A stretch of DNA of 64,000 nt from Hygrocybe punicea (lineage: Eukaryota > Basidiomycota > Agaricomycetes > Agaricales > Hygrophoraceae), in the NCBI GenBank assembly GCA_963556145.1, contig OY744461.1:4650001-4714000 (forward strand). The letters run 5' to 3'. Under the pieces are notes generated by a model. It was not told where the DNA came from. It did not search any database and saw only the letters and a list, made by a program, of their open reading frames with translations. The translations under genes and the position numbers were made by a program. Positions 35,138-47,444 of this stretch are shown piece after piece (position 1 is the first letter of the stretch; every line of letters begins with the position of its first letter).

Positions 35138-36980
35138 CTACAAGAACTCCAGACCCATCCCAACCTGAATCCCCCTCCTCGTCCCATCACTTCTACTGGC
35201 CATGAGTGGTAACCCAAAATTAACTTCGATTCGGATGGGATCAAACCGGTAAATTAATCCCACCCCTGCAGATATCGAAGGTTTCGAAAAGCAAGTCGTG
35301 ATGTTTGCTGCCAGGGTTCGCGCTGTTGTGACGATCGCAGAGGATGAATATTAATGCTATAAGTTGAATGAAAGGAAGCACTTCGGTCCATAAGATCCAA
35401 TCGCCCTGCATTAACAAAGAAATGTGTCTTGACAGGCCAATGCGGCTTGCGTGGGATGTCCGAGATGATAGAGAGACCCGTCGCCCAAAACAGATCGCCA
35501 CCAACCGAATCAACTATGGGCCATCCAGGCCGGTCAGTGGCTTCTTAGCATATATGGGGACTTACCCCCATCTCGAGGACCCAGGCTGTTGGCCTTGAAA
35601 GACCTGATACCAATAGGCCCTCCTAGCTGGAATCGATCTGAAAATGGACTCGATCGGTTTATGTTCCACAAGAGGCCCCAACGTGTAGCAAATGCAATAG
35701 TCTGCACACAGTAGCATCAGTGAAAAGCGATGGAGCAATAGAAAGACATACAACGCCAGGGACCAGATGGCGGGAGAATCGACCTTCCGCTTCAAACTTG
35801 TAAAACGATGCATCACCTCCGAGACCCGCAAATTCCTGGAAGACTTTGGTGTATAATCCTTTCGACGCCGCCAACCTGTCATCCCGTGAGTCCAGGGTCC
35901 ATGTATGCGATAAGGACGATTTGAAAGTTTGCCCTGCCGCTTCCCGCATACTAAATATCCCTTGGTAAGTGCTGCGTACTCTGATGTTTGATATAGAAAC
36001 CTGCCTAATAGAGGCGGTCGGCGTCAAACTTCCAATACGTCTCAATACTGCTTCATATGCAAATTCATGCATGCCCATCGGACACTCATGACATCCATTC
36101 TGGAGAAAATAGGTCCGACCTGTATCATTCATCCAGCTGGCCTAGCTCACCCTGACGATGGCCTTTATACCCCTCAGTTCTTCGTATGAGCTTGCGTGGC
36201 TGGAGTTGTCCCGCACCAGCCCAAAGACGGATAGCTCTCCACGCGTTCTAAGGGTGTGGGTAAGTGGGGCAGAGAACAGGGCGCGGTATGAACGCCGCGT
36301 TTTTGTGCCAACGGAGAGATGGGCCTCTAGAAGTTCTGCACCACCAAATGTATTTCGGAGGCGTGCGGTGACTGCCTATTCGAAAGTCAAGTCGTGTATC
36401 CAAGAAGCAAGGCCAAACTCACGGCATTCCCTTCGCCATTACCCACTTCCGTGGAGGTATTAAGAAACAACCGCCCTTTCTCACGCGTCCTGAACACGAC
36501 ATCGAGATCACCCTCTTTGGCAACTGGACGTCCAGATTTCTCGATCTGGGCTTCCACGGATTGAAAAATGTCTGTCTCTTGTAAAAGATGGCTAATGCGT
36601 CTGGTGGTGTGAAGAACAGATTCTAAAGTGGGAAAATCTTGCGAGGGAGAGTTAGGTGAAGCCTCTAATTCGGGTTTAATGAGGGAGGATAGAAAAGAGC
36701 GGCGGGTGTTGAAAGCGCCATCGACACGAACAGATCCTATTTGAAAGGAAGTTGATAGATTATTGTTGATCTACAAGTCGGGCAATTCGACCGATGAACA
36801 AGAAAGAAATTCAGTGAAAACAAATTCTACCAGGTCAGTCAGGTGCAATGCTGCTGATTCGTATTCGCCCTTCAATTTGGTGGCGATACGGTTTTGCTGC
36901 CATTGTTTGAGTTTGTCAAGGTCGTTAGGATCCGATTCATGTTGACCGAGGGAGCGCGAGTTGGCCAACGGCGTTGGCAT
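35138..36980 (-). CDS. SAM50: SAM50/Tob55, mitochondrial outer-membrane beta-barrel assembly protein
   Basis: SAM50 is the central subunit of the sorting and assembly machinery that inserts beta-barrel proteins into the mitochondrial outer membrane (Omp85/BamA family: N-terminal POTRA domain, 16-strand barrel). I read eight exons on the minus strand: 36980-36831, 36770-36423, 36375-36151, 36099-36005, 35950-35752, 35701-35566, 35513-35382, 35322-35138, joining in phase to 489 codons with no stops. Landmarks: SVRVDGAFNTRRSFL and LHTTRRISHLLQETDIFQSV (POTRA), GDLDVVFRTREKGR, SHTWTLDSRDDRL, FQEFAGLGGDASFYK, SDRFQLGGP, GGDLFWATGLSII, and the terminal strand GIQVGMGLEFL. Introns are 39-60 bp; one (starting 36004) would need a GC donor. 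The start MPTPLANSRS lies 31 bp from a transposon. The gene appears functional. Confidence 0.93.
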
Positions 36981-37011
36981 CAGAAGTGAAATTTTATTTC
37001 CGATCTGATTA

Positions 37012-40000
37012 AGGTAGAGGTCACCAGGAACAGGCACCCTTACATAAGCAGAAATAACACCTTTTTGCATCCGCTTCTCCACTTGCCACAACTACTTTTT
37101 GGAATATTTCCACTCAACAATGTGTTCATTAGACCCTATATCTGCTTTCTATGCAAGCAGATTTTTTATCTCTGAAGATTTGACAGAGCAGTAAACTGCA
37201 CAAGAACTTAATACTATTATTTTCCCAAATAATATTTTCGAACTTGTAGAAAACATTCTGAGCATTTGGAAATTTTTCGGTGCCAACATTTGGCCAGCTT
37301 ATATAATACAACACGTGATTTGCTGACCTGCCGAAGGTGGCAGGAAGAGACTGAAAATTGTCAGTGCCTGTAAAACAAGCTCAAATCATGCCCCAAAAAT
37401 CTCGCACAGCCAGAGTTCGCACTCAGAATTTCCCTTGGGCATCAGGGAAGCCCCAAAAATCACCTGCCAACATGATCAGCAATGACAAACCTGCATGTGA
37501 CGACACATCTGATGATCCTGCTCTCAGAGACATCATGAGACGCTGCCAGGAATTGGAAGAATCTGGCTTGCCAGGATCTGAGTCAGACTTGGAGGATTCA
37601 GAGCTGGAGGATGGAGAAGAGGAGGATCAGCAATCAGCCACCAAGATTTCAAGCATATCAGCACTTCAGCACTTTACCGAGACATTGCAGAGGGCACATG
37701 ACACTGCAGCAGCCGCTGAGAGGTTGCGTCGGCAAGGTGACAAATGACCTAGATTCTACCATGGCAATTCTCAAAGGAGCAAGCGCCGACATGCGAAACA
37801 AGGCCGGAATTTGGCTGCAAAAGGATTCCCTTCAGTCAGAGAATGGCTGGAAATGAAACATACAAAGACTTCCAATGTCGACCATGAGTCTGACAAGTCT
37901 GTCTCAGAGGTGGAAATAATTAATTCAGCTCCTGAGCAAATTGTAAGTTGTCCTTGATATCGTGAATGACAACAAATGGCTAAAACTTACACCAGGATCC
38001 TGCTGCTCGGTTGGAGTCCTTGCAACAAATCGAACCAGACATCCAGCGTAGGGAGCTCCAGCCACACAACAAGCAACTAGAGTATCAACAGATAGTTGAC
38101 CGCATGCTCAAGGATTTGCGAGAAGGACAAACCCTCTGTAACAATCTGTCTGAGATGCCAACCGACACAGCACTGAACGTGATGAATTACAAGGACTTCC
38201 CTGCTTTGCGAAAAGCTGAAGCTAGCTTGAGCAAACATAGCAAAGACAAAAAACTTGATGTCTTCTACCGTGCTCGCATCACAGGAATGGTTGGCGTACT
38301 CAATCTTTATCTTGACCCAGATCTAACGTACACCTGGCGCGAAGCTTCTCTCATTGCGTCAAAGTGTCAAGGGCATGGAAGCAAGCATGCACGAAATCTG
38401 CGCACCTGGATCCATCGTTACCTCAGTTGAGGAAAGCTGCCACTTCACCAATATGGCCAATACCACTCATTCATCCTTGAGGATGAGGATTTTGCACAGG
38501 CAATCCAACTTCATCTCCAAGAAATCTCAAAGAGTGGTTATATTCGTGCCCAAGATGTTGTTGACTTCATTGCAACCCCCGAGATGCAAGAGCGGCTGGA
38601 TGGCAAAAAGAAAACAATCTCTGAGCGGACAGCTCGACGATGGCTCCGCAAGATGAACTGGCGATATGGGCGGAAAAAAAATGGGATGTATGTTGATGGG
38701 CACGAGAGAGAAGATGTGGTTGAGTATCGGAAAGGCTTCATACAACGCTGGAAGGAATACGAACACCGAATGATCACATATGATAACAACAGAGATGTTG
38801 CAACCATACCTGCTGGCTTTCCGGTCCCTCATGGCCAACGCTTCCGTCTCATCCTCATCACTCACAATGAATCCACCTTCTATGAAAATGATCGCCGTCG
38901 GAATGTTTGGTCTCATGCCAGTGACAAACCCACACCAGTTCGCAAGGGAGAGGGTGCATCATTGATGGTGTCTGACTTTTTGACTTCGGAGTGGGGCCGC
39001 TTGAAAGATGGCGATGAGTGAATAGCTTCTACTAATATATTGACCTATGGAAAGCTGACCGTCAATTGCGACAAATTTCTGCAGGGAGACTCGCATTGTT
39101 TTCAAAGCAGGCAAAAATTGAGATGGATACTTTACCTCGGACAATATACTTGCCCAAGTTGACACAGCAATTGATATCTTCGAGGGCAAAACGAACGGAT
39201 TTGCAACTGGGCTCTTCTTATTTGACAATGCACCGAGTCACCAGCGCCGAGCCGACGATGCACTCTCAGCCCGCAAGATGCCTAAGTATCCAAACAATGG
39301 CTGGACTCATAAAAAAGGGGGTGTCAAGATGCGTAATGGCACCTTCAGTGATGGAACGACACAAGACTTTTACTTCCCTGACGATCATCCCACAATGCCT
39401 GGTTGGTTCAAAGGCATGGAGCAGATCATCAAGGAACGGGGATTATTGCCAAATGATGGCCTCAAAGCCGAATGCGCAGGCTTCAAATGTGAAGCTGGTA
39501 GGACTGACTGTTGCTGTCGCCAGCTGCTTTTCCTTCAGCCAGACTTTGTTGCTCAGAAGTCTGCCCTCGAAGAACTCATCACCCGCCGAGGACACATCTG
39601 TGATTTCTACCCAAAATATCATTGCGAACTAAATTTTATTGAACAGTATTGGGGTGCAGCAAAACTACGATACCGAAGCTCACCAAAAACCAGTAATATT
39701 GACGAAATGGAGCAAAATATGTTGGCCAGTCTTGATGATGTCCCTCTTCTCCAAATCAAGCGGTGAGATCTTGTTTTCTTGTCCCTTTTAACACCTCATC
39801 ACCACTATTCACTCGTCAGGTATGCAAATCGGGCAGCACGATTCATCTCGGCATATTCTCTGGGTTTGACTGGAGCTGAAGCTGTATGGGCAAATCGTCA
39901 ATATCATGGGCACCGGGTCCTTCCTGCTAGCATGTTGGTGGAAGTCAGGAAGTCAATGTTGCCTTAGCATTCTGCATTATTCACTTCATCGAACTGTACT

Positions 40001-40109
40001 TACATTGTCCACGATCCAAGCTTTTTTCTTCTTCGCGCGATGTTTTTTGGCCATGGGAATATTACATAATCTGATTTGTAAGGGTGCCCGTTCCTGGTGA
40101 CCTCTACCT
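37012..40109 (+). mobile_element. Tc1/mariner/IS630-like DDE transposon, 3.1 kb, at the SAM50 5' end
   Basis: TIRs start AGGTAGAGGTCACCAGGAAC (37012) and end with its complement (40109); they continue GGCACCCTTACA. TA flanks both ends (37010-37011, 40110-40111). The element contains one broken transposase gene on the plus strand. Its left TIR begins only 31 bp upstream of the SAM50 ATG, so it has displaced or now supplies the SAM50 promoter. Confidence 0.9.
37358..39967 (+). pseudogene. DDE transposase of the 37-kb element, inactivated
   Basis: The N-terminal exons are charged and Ser/Glu-rich, then a helical DNA-binding part (ERTARRWLRKMNWRYGRKKN) precedes the catalytic domain. The usual HDEST motif reads ITHNESTFYEND here: the first catalytic Asp is Asn (AAT, 38866-38868). 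The second motif LFLFDNAPSHQ (Asp at 39224) and third CELNFIEQYWG (Glu at 39641) are intact, as is FKCEAGRTDCCCR. Introns: about 37735-37780, 37940-37998, 39019-39084, 39766-39819. TGA codons at 38428-38430 and 39119-39121 replace expected Arg or Lys. The last residues are VEVRKSMLP. The combination D-to-N plus two stops makes this copy inactive. Confidence 0.85.
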
Positions 40110-40154
40110 TATATGCACAGGGTCAGGTGATCTATCCGTCTGGACAAAACCACA

Positions 40155-40885
40155 CATTTATTGCTATTTTCATATATAATGACATTTTGCAAAACAAATC
40201 TTTTAAAGAAGGAGGTTCTAGTAAAATGATAACTTGTGAAATACTGCACCAAATTACATAGTCTGAGAGGGATAGTTTGTCTATGTTCTAAGGGCCATCT
40301 TTCCCTCTATTTACAATTTCAAAATATGTGTTATATAAAAAGTTATAGGTGAATTGTTGATTTGAGTCATTGCAACTTGTACAATGAATATCTTTACAAG
40401 AAATGCTTGGATTGACATGGTTGTGGGGAGAAACTTGTTCTATTTTTGAAGGGCTACAAGGCCCATACCGCATTTTTCTGTAGTTTGAAAATTTGAAGGA
40501 TAATTACACAAAAGTGATCTCTGTATGAATAACATTATAATAATTTGTTAAAGTCCAAAATGCAGAGAAACGCGGAATGGGCCTTGTAGCCCTTCAAAAA
40601 TAGAACAAGTTTCTCCCCACAACCATGTCAATCCAAGCATTTGTTGTGGAGATATTCATTGTACAAGTTAGAGTGACTCAAATTAATGATTCACCTATAA
40701 CTCTCTCCATATACAAGAATTTAAAATTGTAAATAGAGAGAAAGATACTCCTCTAAAGGTAGACAGACTTCCTCTCTGAAACTATGTGAATTGGTACAGT
40801 ATTCCACCAGTTATCAATTTTAACCTGGGTTCTTAACTTTGAAATATTTATTTTTAAAATGTCATCATTTATGAAAATCGCAATA
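40155..40885. repeat. Foldback hairpin, ~330-bp arms
   Basis: Left arm 40155-40500 and right arm 40555-40885 are inverted copies with several indels around a ~55-bp loop. Central blocks GTGGGGAGAAACTTG and AAGGGCTACAAGGCCC resemble the hairpin at 16296-16736. No ORF. A partial direct duplicate of the outer end (AAAATGTCATTATATATGAAAATAG) follows at 40898. Confidence 0.8.
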
Positions 40886-40929
40886 AAAGATTTGTTTTTC
40901 AAAATGTCATTATATATGAAAATAGCAAT

Positions 40930-41140
40930 AATTGTTAATTATTTAATTATATAATATTTAATAATTAATTAGTTATTTAATAATTTAATAATTTAATAAT
41001 TAATAATTTAATAATTTAATATTTAATTATTTAATTATTTAATATTAAAGAATTAAATATTGAATAATTAAATATTAATTATTTAATTATTCAATATTTA
41101 ATTATTTAATTATTCAATATTTAATTATTTAATTATTACA
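40930..41140. repeat. AT satellite (TTTAATAATTTAATTA)
   Basis: Nearly pure A/T with repeats of TAATTTAATAATTTAATAA, then TTATTTAATTATTCAATATT. No gene. Confidence 0.8.
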
Positions 41141-41277
41141 CACCCTTAAAATTTGTGGTAAGAAGCACTGTCAAAATTTCTGTTGAACCCTGACAGCATC
41201 CTGTCATAACCATAAATCTCCTTTGAAGTTCAAATGTACCATTAGAATTTTCCATCTCAATATGGTATTTAGGCTTA

Positions 41278-41660
41278 TCAACTCACATCCTCTTTGAGCT
41301 CCAATGGGGTATGCTGAGTTGGCCCACATTCATTCCCCTTCAGAAAAGAAATCTTGTTGGTGAGAGGAGAGCAGGTACCCTTGAAAGTGTAAGCGTCATG
41401 GATACTTTCTGTGTGCCTAAGTGAGTAGTTGACGATGCAAAGATTGTGTAACAAATTGACAAATTGGCCATTCATTGAATATTGAGAAGACTTGTTGAAC
41501 CAGGCCTCCCCATGGAGGCCTGGTTTCTTGAACAAAGGGAAAGTGGTGCCGTCAACAGCGAGCCACCCATTGCACCATTCTGGGATCATCTTCTGTTCAG
41601 TCCAACATGTTACAGATCGCTTCTGCAGTGGGCTCCAGCAACAATCAACTTAACTGAGAA
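41278..41660 (-). pseudogene. PIF/Harbinger (HARBI1-like) transposase fragment
   Basis: Reads PEWCNGWLAVDGTTFPLFKK, then PGLHGEAWFNKSSQYSMNGQ, LHNLCIVNYSLRHTESIHD and AYTFKG. This matches the DDE_4/HARBI1 nuclease core around the first catalytic Asp (VDGT) and the second (SVHD; here SIHD). The rest of the catalytic domain and the C-terminal Glu are absent, and no TIRs were found. A relic. Confidence 0.75.
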
Positions 41661-44180
41661 TCAGATTCCAGAGGAGATAACAGCAGGTTCATTGTTGCTT
41701 ATAACTAAGACAACACTGCTACAAGTGGGGGAGTCCATGGTTTAATGTCATTGTGAGCCGTGGGGGTTACCCAAGACAAGAGGGTCTGCCCCAAGAACCA
41801 GACTAAACGTAAAGAAGAGAAAAGAAGAAAAAGTCTGAACCAATAACAAGAACAGTAGATATAGTGACTGGTCTTGAGGGGAGGTAAATGGAAGTCCAAC
41901 CATGAGGCTACAGTAAGTCCAACTACACCATGTTTTCACCATGAGATGGACATGAGGTGTCCTCATGTTGATGTTCTCATGATCCAACTGGTGGCCCAGG
42001 TGTCATTTAGGGATAGAGGAGGTCTGGATGACTTGGATGATTTGTCATCGGATCATGTGATATGCAGATTGCCAATCCAGGGTCTACACTTGCTGTAATG
42101 GGCAAGTGCGAAGTCTAGCAAGTGCATTGCACAGTCGGGTTGGAGAGAAACATTGTCCAGTGTGGGATTGGTGAAGGGAGTGTCTTGAGGTAGTGTGGAT
42201 ATAGTGGCAAGGTTGGCATGAAAGAAAACAAAGGAATGTGCTGGAAGAAAACCAACTAGGATGGTGGGATAGTCGAGGTTAGACATGTGAACAGCATATG
42301 CTGTGCTGGATGACGATGTCTGTGTCAATGACATATTGAGGGGTGGTGTCTTGTCCTGTGTGTGGAACAATGTGGTCCACCTGATGTTGGTATTCGTCCA
42401 AGAAAAGGTATTGTTGTAAACGAGTGTGAGAGGTATCAAGGTTACAGATGAAAAAGGATAAATGAATGTGGGTCCAGGTTTCAAGTCATGGCATAGGTGA
42501 CAAGCTGTGGGAACAAGTCATCGGGTACTGCATTGAAGTTATGACATGTGAACAATACACAATAGGGGTTGATTCACTGTGTTGGGAAGTCATATGGTCT
42601 GTGGTCAAAGTCTGGAGGCATGTGCTTCGGCAATGGTCAGATTGGAGGGAACAGTGAAATGTCTTGTGATTGAGGATTGTTCAGAGTATGCATGTAGGTG
42701 AGGAATGTCATTGGATGATCAGGGAGGATAATGGTAGGCATGGAATATGAAAGTGGAAAGGAAAGTGATGGCAATGCTGCCAATCATGATTACAGTAATT
42801 AGCTGTGTTGGGAGTACAGCCATTGTGTATCGGTTTGTCGTGGGATGAAGTAAACAATCTGTCAAGGTAAGGAAAAAGAGAATGGCAATGATGTCTATCA
42901 GCAAGGAGACTGTTTGGGTACAGCAAGGTCATGTGGGGATGTGTCCATGGTTGGTCTGGATTGTTCTAGAAGAAAGGATAAAAAGGAAACAAGAACAAAA
43001 ATAAACAATGATGTCCAAAAGAAGACAGAAGGCAAATTGGAATGAAAAAGGAATGTGTGGTAAAGTGGAATCATTATGGTACACTGGTGTTCGATTGGTC
43101 ATCCCAAATCAGCCATGTGACCTGAGAAGCTGAGGCGGGCCAGATCCAGCCATGCTGCCATACAAAAAATGCAGCGTCTGTCCGATATCCAGGGTTTGCC
43201 ACATGGCATCGATGTGAAAGTTCTATGTAGATTTGATATAGAACTTTATAGACCACCAAATCAGGAAACATGATTATTGCACAATTTCTGGTACTATATA
43301 CAGGCCAGCTACACCAAATCTCCTCCTGCTCTGGCAGCACTCAGCCCATCATCTTCTGTGTTAAAAGAAGTCAATCAGTGTAGAAGAGTAAAGGAAAATA
43401 GTAAAAGAGGATGTACTTGCCATTCTTTATCCTGGTAGTGTAGAGGAATGGTGGAGAGACGACGTGGTTGAGAATAAGTTGAACATGGCGAAGGTTCAAA
43501 AATTGGGCTCGGAGTTGTGATGGAGTTTGAATATATCACCTTGTTTCACCAAGTCCTTCCACAATTTTCGCTAAGTCCTTCCGTGACATCAAATATACAT
43601 GGAATTGATGTTGACCTGACATTGAGCTGTCAGTGATTGGTCCAGCCCAAGATTTGGCGTTAGGCCATACTTAAATTTAATCAAAATTATATAAGTAAAG
43701 AAGTTGATCTGTGATGACCATGAATACAATGTCATTTTCATCACCTTCTATTCACTGCCGAATTTAGATTGGGTTTGCACTAGGTGCAAAAAGGCCTTTG
43801 GGGGTGACACAAATAAATTACCCATACAAAACAAAACCCTAAATTTAGGCTGTGTGAAATAGATATCTAAATACATTACTGAAGATCATATTTCTCCACA
43901 CCTTTTAAGAATTAGAAATAACAATCAAAAGGTCATATGTAGATTCAAAAAAAATCCAAATGTTTCATATTTTGTGAAGAATCTGGAATCATAAAGCAAA
44001 TCTCAATTTCTCAAACACTCACATTTGAGATTTGGTATCATATTCAGGAAACTCCAAATCTGAATTTTGAAGCTTTCCAGATATCTAATGCATTTGAGTC
44101 TTTCAAGTCTCTCAAAGTCAATAAAACATTTGAATTTTGAATTTGAATTCATAAAATTTGAAAGACAATCTCACATTTAG
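41661..44180. other. No recognised gene; Ser/Thr/Pro-rich minus-strand frames and AT-rich tail
   Basis: A 143-codon minus frame (42053-42484) starting KPGPTFIYPFSSVT and shorter ones near 42708-42932 look composition-biased and lack splice structure I could confirm. 43740-44170 is AT-rich with AAATTTGAATTTTG-type repeats. A short tandem of CCCAGTACTTGACTGGTA lies at 44215-44270. I support no function here. Confidence 0.35.
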
Positions 44181-44329
44181 TATTTGTAGAGTCCCAAATA
44201 CATTAACCAGTATTTGCCCAGTACTTGACTGGTAGTTGCCCAGTACTTGACTGGTATTTGACTAGTACTGGTCCAGTAGTTGACCAAGACAAAGTCAGTC
44301 AAAACAATGATGTGATTACTTGAGCCACA

Positions 44330-45220
44330 GGATTGCCTGTGAATTGCCTGGATTTCTGTGGAATTGCTGCAATTCTTTGTGGGATAGTGATCCTGAGCCA
44401 CAGGATTGCATGTGAATGGCTGGGATTTGTGTGGGATTGCTGCAAATCTTTGTTGTAGTAAATGTGGCCTTTGTAGGTGCCAATGGTGTTTTGGCAAGTC
44501 CTTTGTCTATGGGGTCAGAACCCAAACTCAACTTGTTTGTATGTATATACAGGGAACACTATATACGTACTATATAATATGTATAAAAGGACTGTACTGA
44601 AGAAATAGTGAAGTATGAAAAGAAAGGAATGTGAGGAGATGGAATAAGAAGAGAAGAGAGGGAGGAATAGAAAGGAGAGTAGGAGAATGGGGGATATAAA
44701 GGAAAGTACGAGAATCAGGGTCCACCAGGATATCAATCTCTACATCATGCAATACTGATCCTCAACCAAGCCACTGGATTGCATGTGTATGGCCTGGATT
44801 TCTGTGGAATTGCTGTGGATGTTCTGGAGATAGTGATGCTGATCAAGTGGATTGCATGGGAATGGCCTGGATTTTTGTGGAATTGTTGCAATTCATCTTG
44901 GGATACAGATCCCGAGCCACTGGAATGCATGTGCATCAACCGGGATTTGTGTGGAATTACTGTGATTCTCCGTGGGATACCAACCCTGATCCACAGGATT
45001 GCATGTGGATGGCCTGGATTTGTGTGGACTTGCTGCGATTTACCATCCGATGGAGATCCTGAGCAACTGGATAGCATCCGCATCACCTGGATTTGTGTGG
45101 AAGCGCTGTGATTTGCCATACGATAGAGATCCTGAGACACTGGATAGCATCCGCATCACCTGGATTTGTGTGGAAGTGCTGCAATTTACCATCCGATGGA
45201 GATCCTGAGACACTGGATAG
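44330..45220. repeat. Minisatellite with ~75-80 bp units containing GGATTTGTGTGGA
   Basis: About eight units with consensus elements CTGGATTGCATGTG, GGCCTGGATTTGTGTGGA, ATTGCTGCGATT and GATCCTGAGCCAC. Interrupted at about 44490-44760 by unrelated sequence with a TATAATATGTATAAAAGG promoter-like patch. IR-2 starts within the last unit. Confidence 0.75.
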
Positions 45221-46020
45221 CAGTAGACCCAGTCATTTTGGTTAACCCAATCGCAGTTAGAGCTGCGATTGGTAGGTACACATAGCGCAGTTATTGCTGC
45301 GGGGGTATGTTGACCCAAATGACAGCTCTTGCTGTGGAAATGTGTTGGGGTAGGTTGACCCAGGTACAGCTCTTCCTGGTAAATGGCTGCAGGGTAGGTC
45401 AACCTGCTATCAGCTCTGCCATGTAGTGGGTTAACCTGGAGCAGCTATTGCTGGATACATGGGTTGACCAAGGGCCAGCAGTTCTTGCAATGTAGGTTGA
45501 CCTGGCTCCAGCTATTGCTGCAGGATCGGGTTGACCAGGTCGCAGCTCTTGCTGCAGCAGCAGGTTGACCTGGCTCCAGCTCTTGCTGCAAGATTGGGTT
45601 GACCGAGGGCCAGCCACTGCTGCAATGTGGGTGCATGTTGGTCCACAGGATTCAGCCACATCCCTGTCTGCCGGCACATATTTACTGTTGACAACACTGA
45701 TGGCGCTCACACCAGCTGAAGCCATTGTTTGTTGAGAAACTGCCATTTCAATAATCAGAATCTCTCTGTCTGTACATCACATATATGTCCCACGTAATAT
45801 AATTTGAAATTCAATTACTACATGCACAGGCAATAGCAACAATACAAAATTCTTCTTTTGCAACTGCCCAATATCTCATCCTTAGCCTCAGCTTGTACAG
45901 ACACTCATTATGCCCAATCACAATCTTTACCAACCTCAGAACCCACCCGACTTGGAATATTGTGCTTTTTATTTAATCTCACTCAATTCCCAATTTGAAT
46001 CTATATCACCTCATTACTCC

Positions 46021-46760
46021 TTAAAATGGAAATCTAAATTTAATGACTATTCTATCCAGATCCATAATTAAACTACCAAGGGCAGGAGGCAGGTGGGAGG
46101 AAGGTGGCAGTGGCAGTGGGAGGTGGGAGTGGGAGTGGGAGTGGGAATGGGACAAGGTGTAAGAAGGGAGGGGAGGAGGGAAGGGCAGCAGGGAGAGGGA
46201 GAGGGAGAGGGAGAGGGAGAGGGAGAGAGAGGGAAAGGGAGAGGGAGAGGGAGAGGGAGGGAGAGGGAGAGGGAGAGGGAGGAGTGGGAGGATGGGTGGG
46301 ATGTACATACCTCTGTCGTTCCCGTCGTCCTCGCCCTCGTCGTCTGCGTCTCCACTGTCCTCGTCCTTGTCGTCTTCGTCTTCCCCTCCGCCGTCCTCGT
46401 CTTCGTTGTCTTCGTCTGCGTCTCCGCCGTCGTCATCCCCACTGTCCCCGTCCCTGTCGTTCCCGTTCCTGTCATTCTCGTTGTCGTCATCGTTGTCGTT
46501 GTCGTCGCCATCTGTGTCTCCGTCCCCGTCCTCGTCCTCGTCGTCCCCTGGATGGTTTTCGTCATCCCCTGGATGGTCGTCGTCATCCCTCTGACGGTCG
46601 TCGTCGTCTCCGTCATCCTGTTGTCCCGTTGCTATCCCTCTCCGTCCTGTCGTCGTCACCTGGCTGGCCATCTCTGCGCTTGTCATCTTTGTCGTCATTG
46701 TTGCCTGCTATCCATCGTTTCGGCCCTTGAGTTGGATTTTGACGTGATGTGGCCTGTTGC
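46021..46760 (-). repeat. IR-2 left acidic triplet stretch and (GAGAGG)n run
   Basis: Minus frame 46021-46698 is Asp/Glu/Gly-rich followed by a polypyrimidine/polypurine run at 46180-46285. It mirrors 49354-49900. A GAG|GTATGTACAT donor-like site closes the acidic part near 46310. Confidence 0.65.
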
Positions 46761-46791
46761 GGGGCATTCCCGGCGCGGCAGTGAGCAACTT

Positions 46792-46968
46792 CTACATAAA
46801 AATAACATTATGAGTTAGCATAGTAATAGATAGTAAGTTTTGAGAATTGTACTTACCTTCTACTTGATGTTGTTGCCATCGTCGTTCTCATGGACGCATC
46901 GTGGACTACGCGATGATTTGAACCCACGCCGGAGGTTGCCGATTGCCCAAACGGGCACAAATTGCCTT
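46792..46968 (-). pseudogene. IR-2 left unit: exon 1 and intron
   Basis: The intron 46792-46856 (65 bp) is textbook: GTAAGT donor, TGCTAACTCATAA branch site, TTTTTATGTAG acceptor. The exon upstream aligns with IR-1's right unit (ARLGNRQPPAW, then STMRP) but has lost the ATG (AAG) and carries stops. Low-complexity sequence follows at 46021-46760. Confidence 0.45.
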
Positions 46969-47444
46969 ATATGTCACCAAGATCTTACTTTTCTCAGTGT
47001 AATTGCATGGAGCACAACAACTGTGTAACACATTTAAGACTATGTAGAGATAGAATTAGCCTCTAACTACATCCTCCCCAAATTTTGTATTTTATTGTGG
47101 CCTACATAGATAGATATCCATGATTCATTAATACCTCCCTGCCAAATTCAGACCCTTAAAGTGCAACTTTACCAATATTGCTCTGAAAAATATGAGAATA
47201 ATCGTGAAACTACTATGTAAAGTATCTATTGTATTGATAATCAGTGCCTGGTACTTGGTGGTCCCAGACATCTGTTGTAGCCAAGAACCACCAGGTTCAA
47301 AGCAGCAGTTTGGACTGCGGCTGATGGGTCAGCCACAATGCAAAATTTTGTGCATTTGCTGGCTGCAATATAGGTCCAGGTCCACCAACAATCAGGCACT
47401 TATTTGTACAACAATGAGTACTTATTCAAGTACTCCTTAGATTA

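Noticed and set aside
36158..36463. 101-codon plus-strand ORF overlapping SAM50
   Set aside because: Shadow frame opposite SAM50 exons 2-3.
42053..42484. 143-codon minus-strand ORF as a possible gene
   Set aside because: No recognised motifs, no supporting splice structure, biased composition; kept only as unresolved.
46093..46818. 241-codon plus-strand frame in the IR-2 left arm
   Set aside because: Antisense of the acidic triplet stretch; composition and mirrored copies show a repeat, not a gene.
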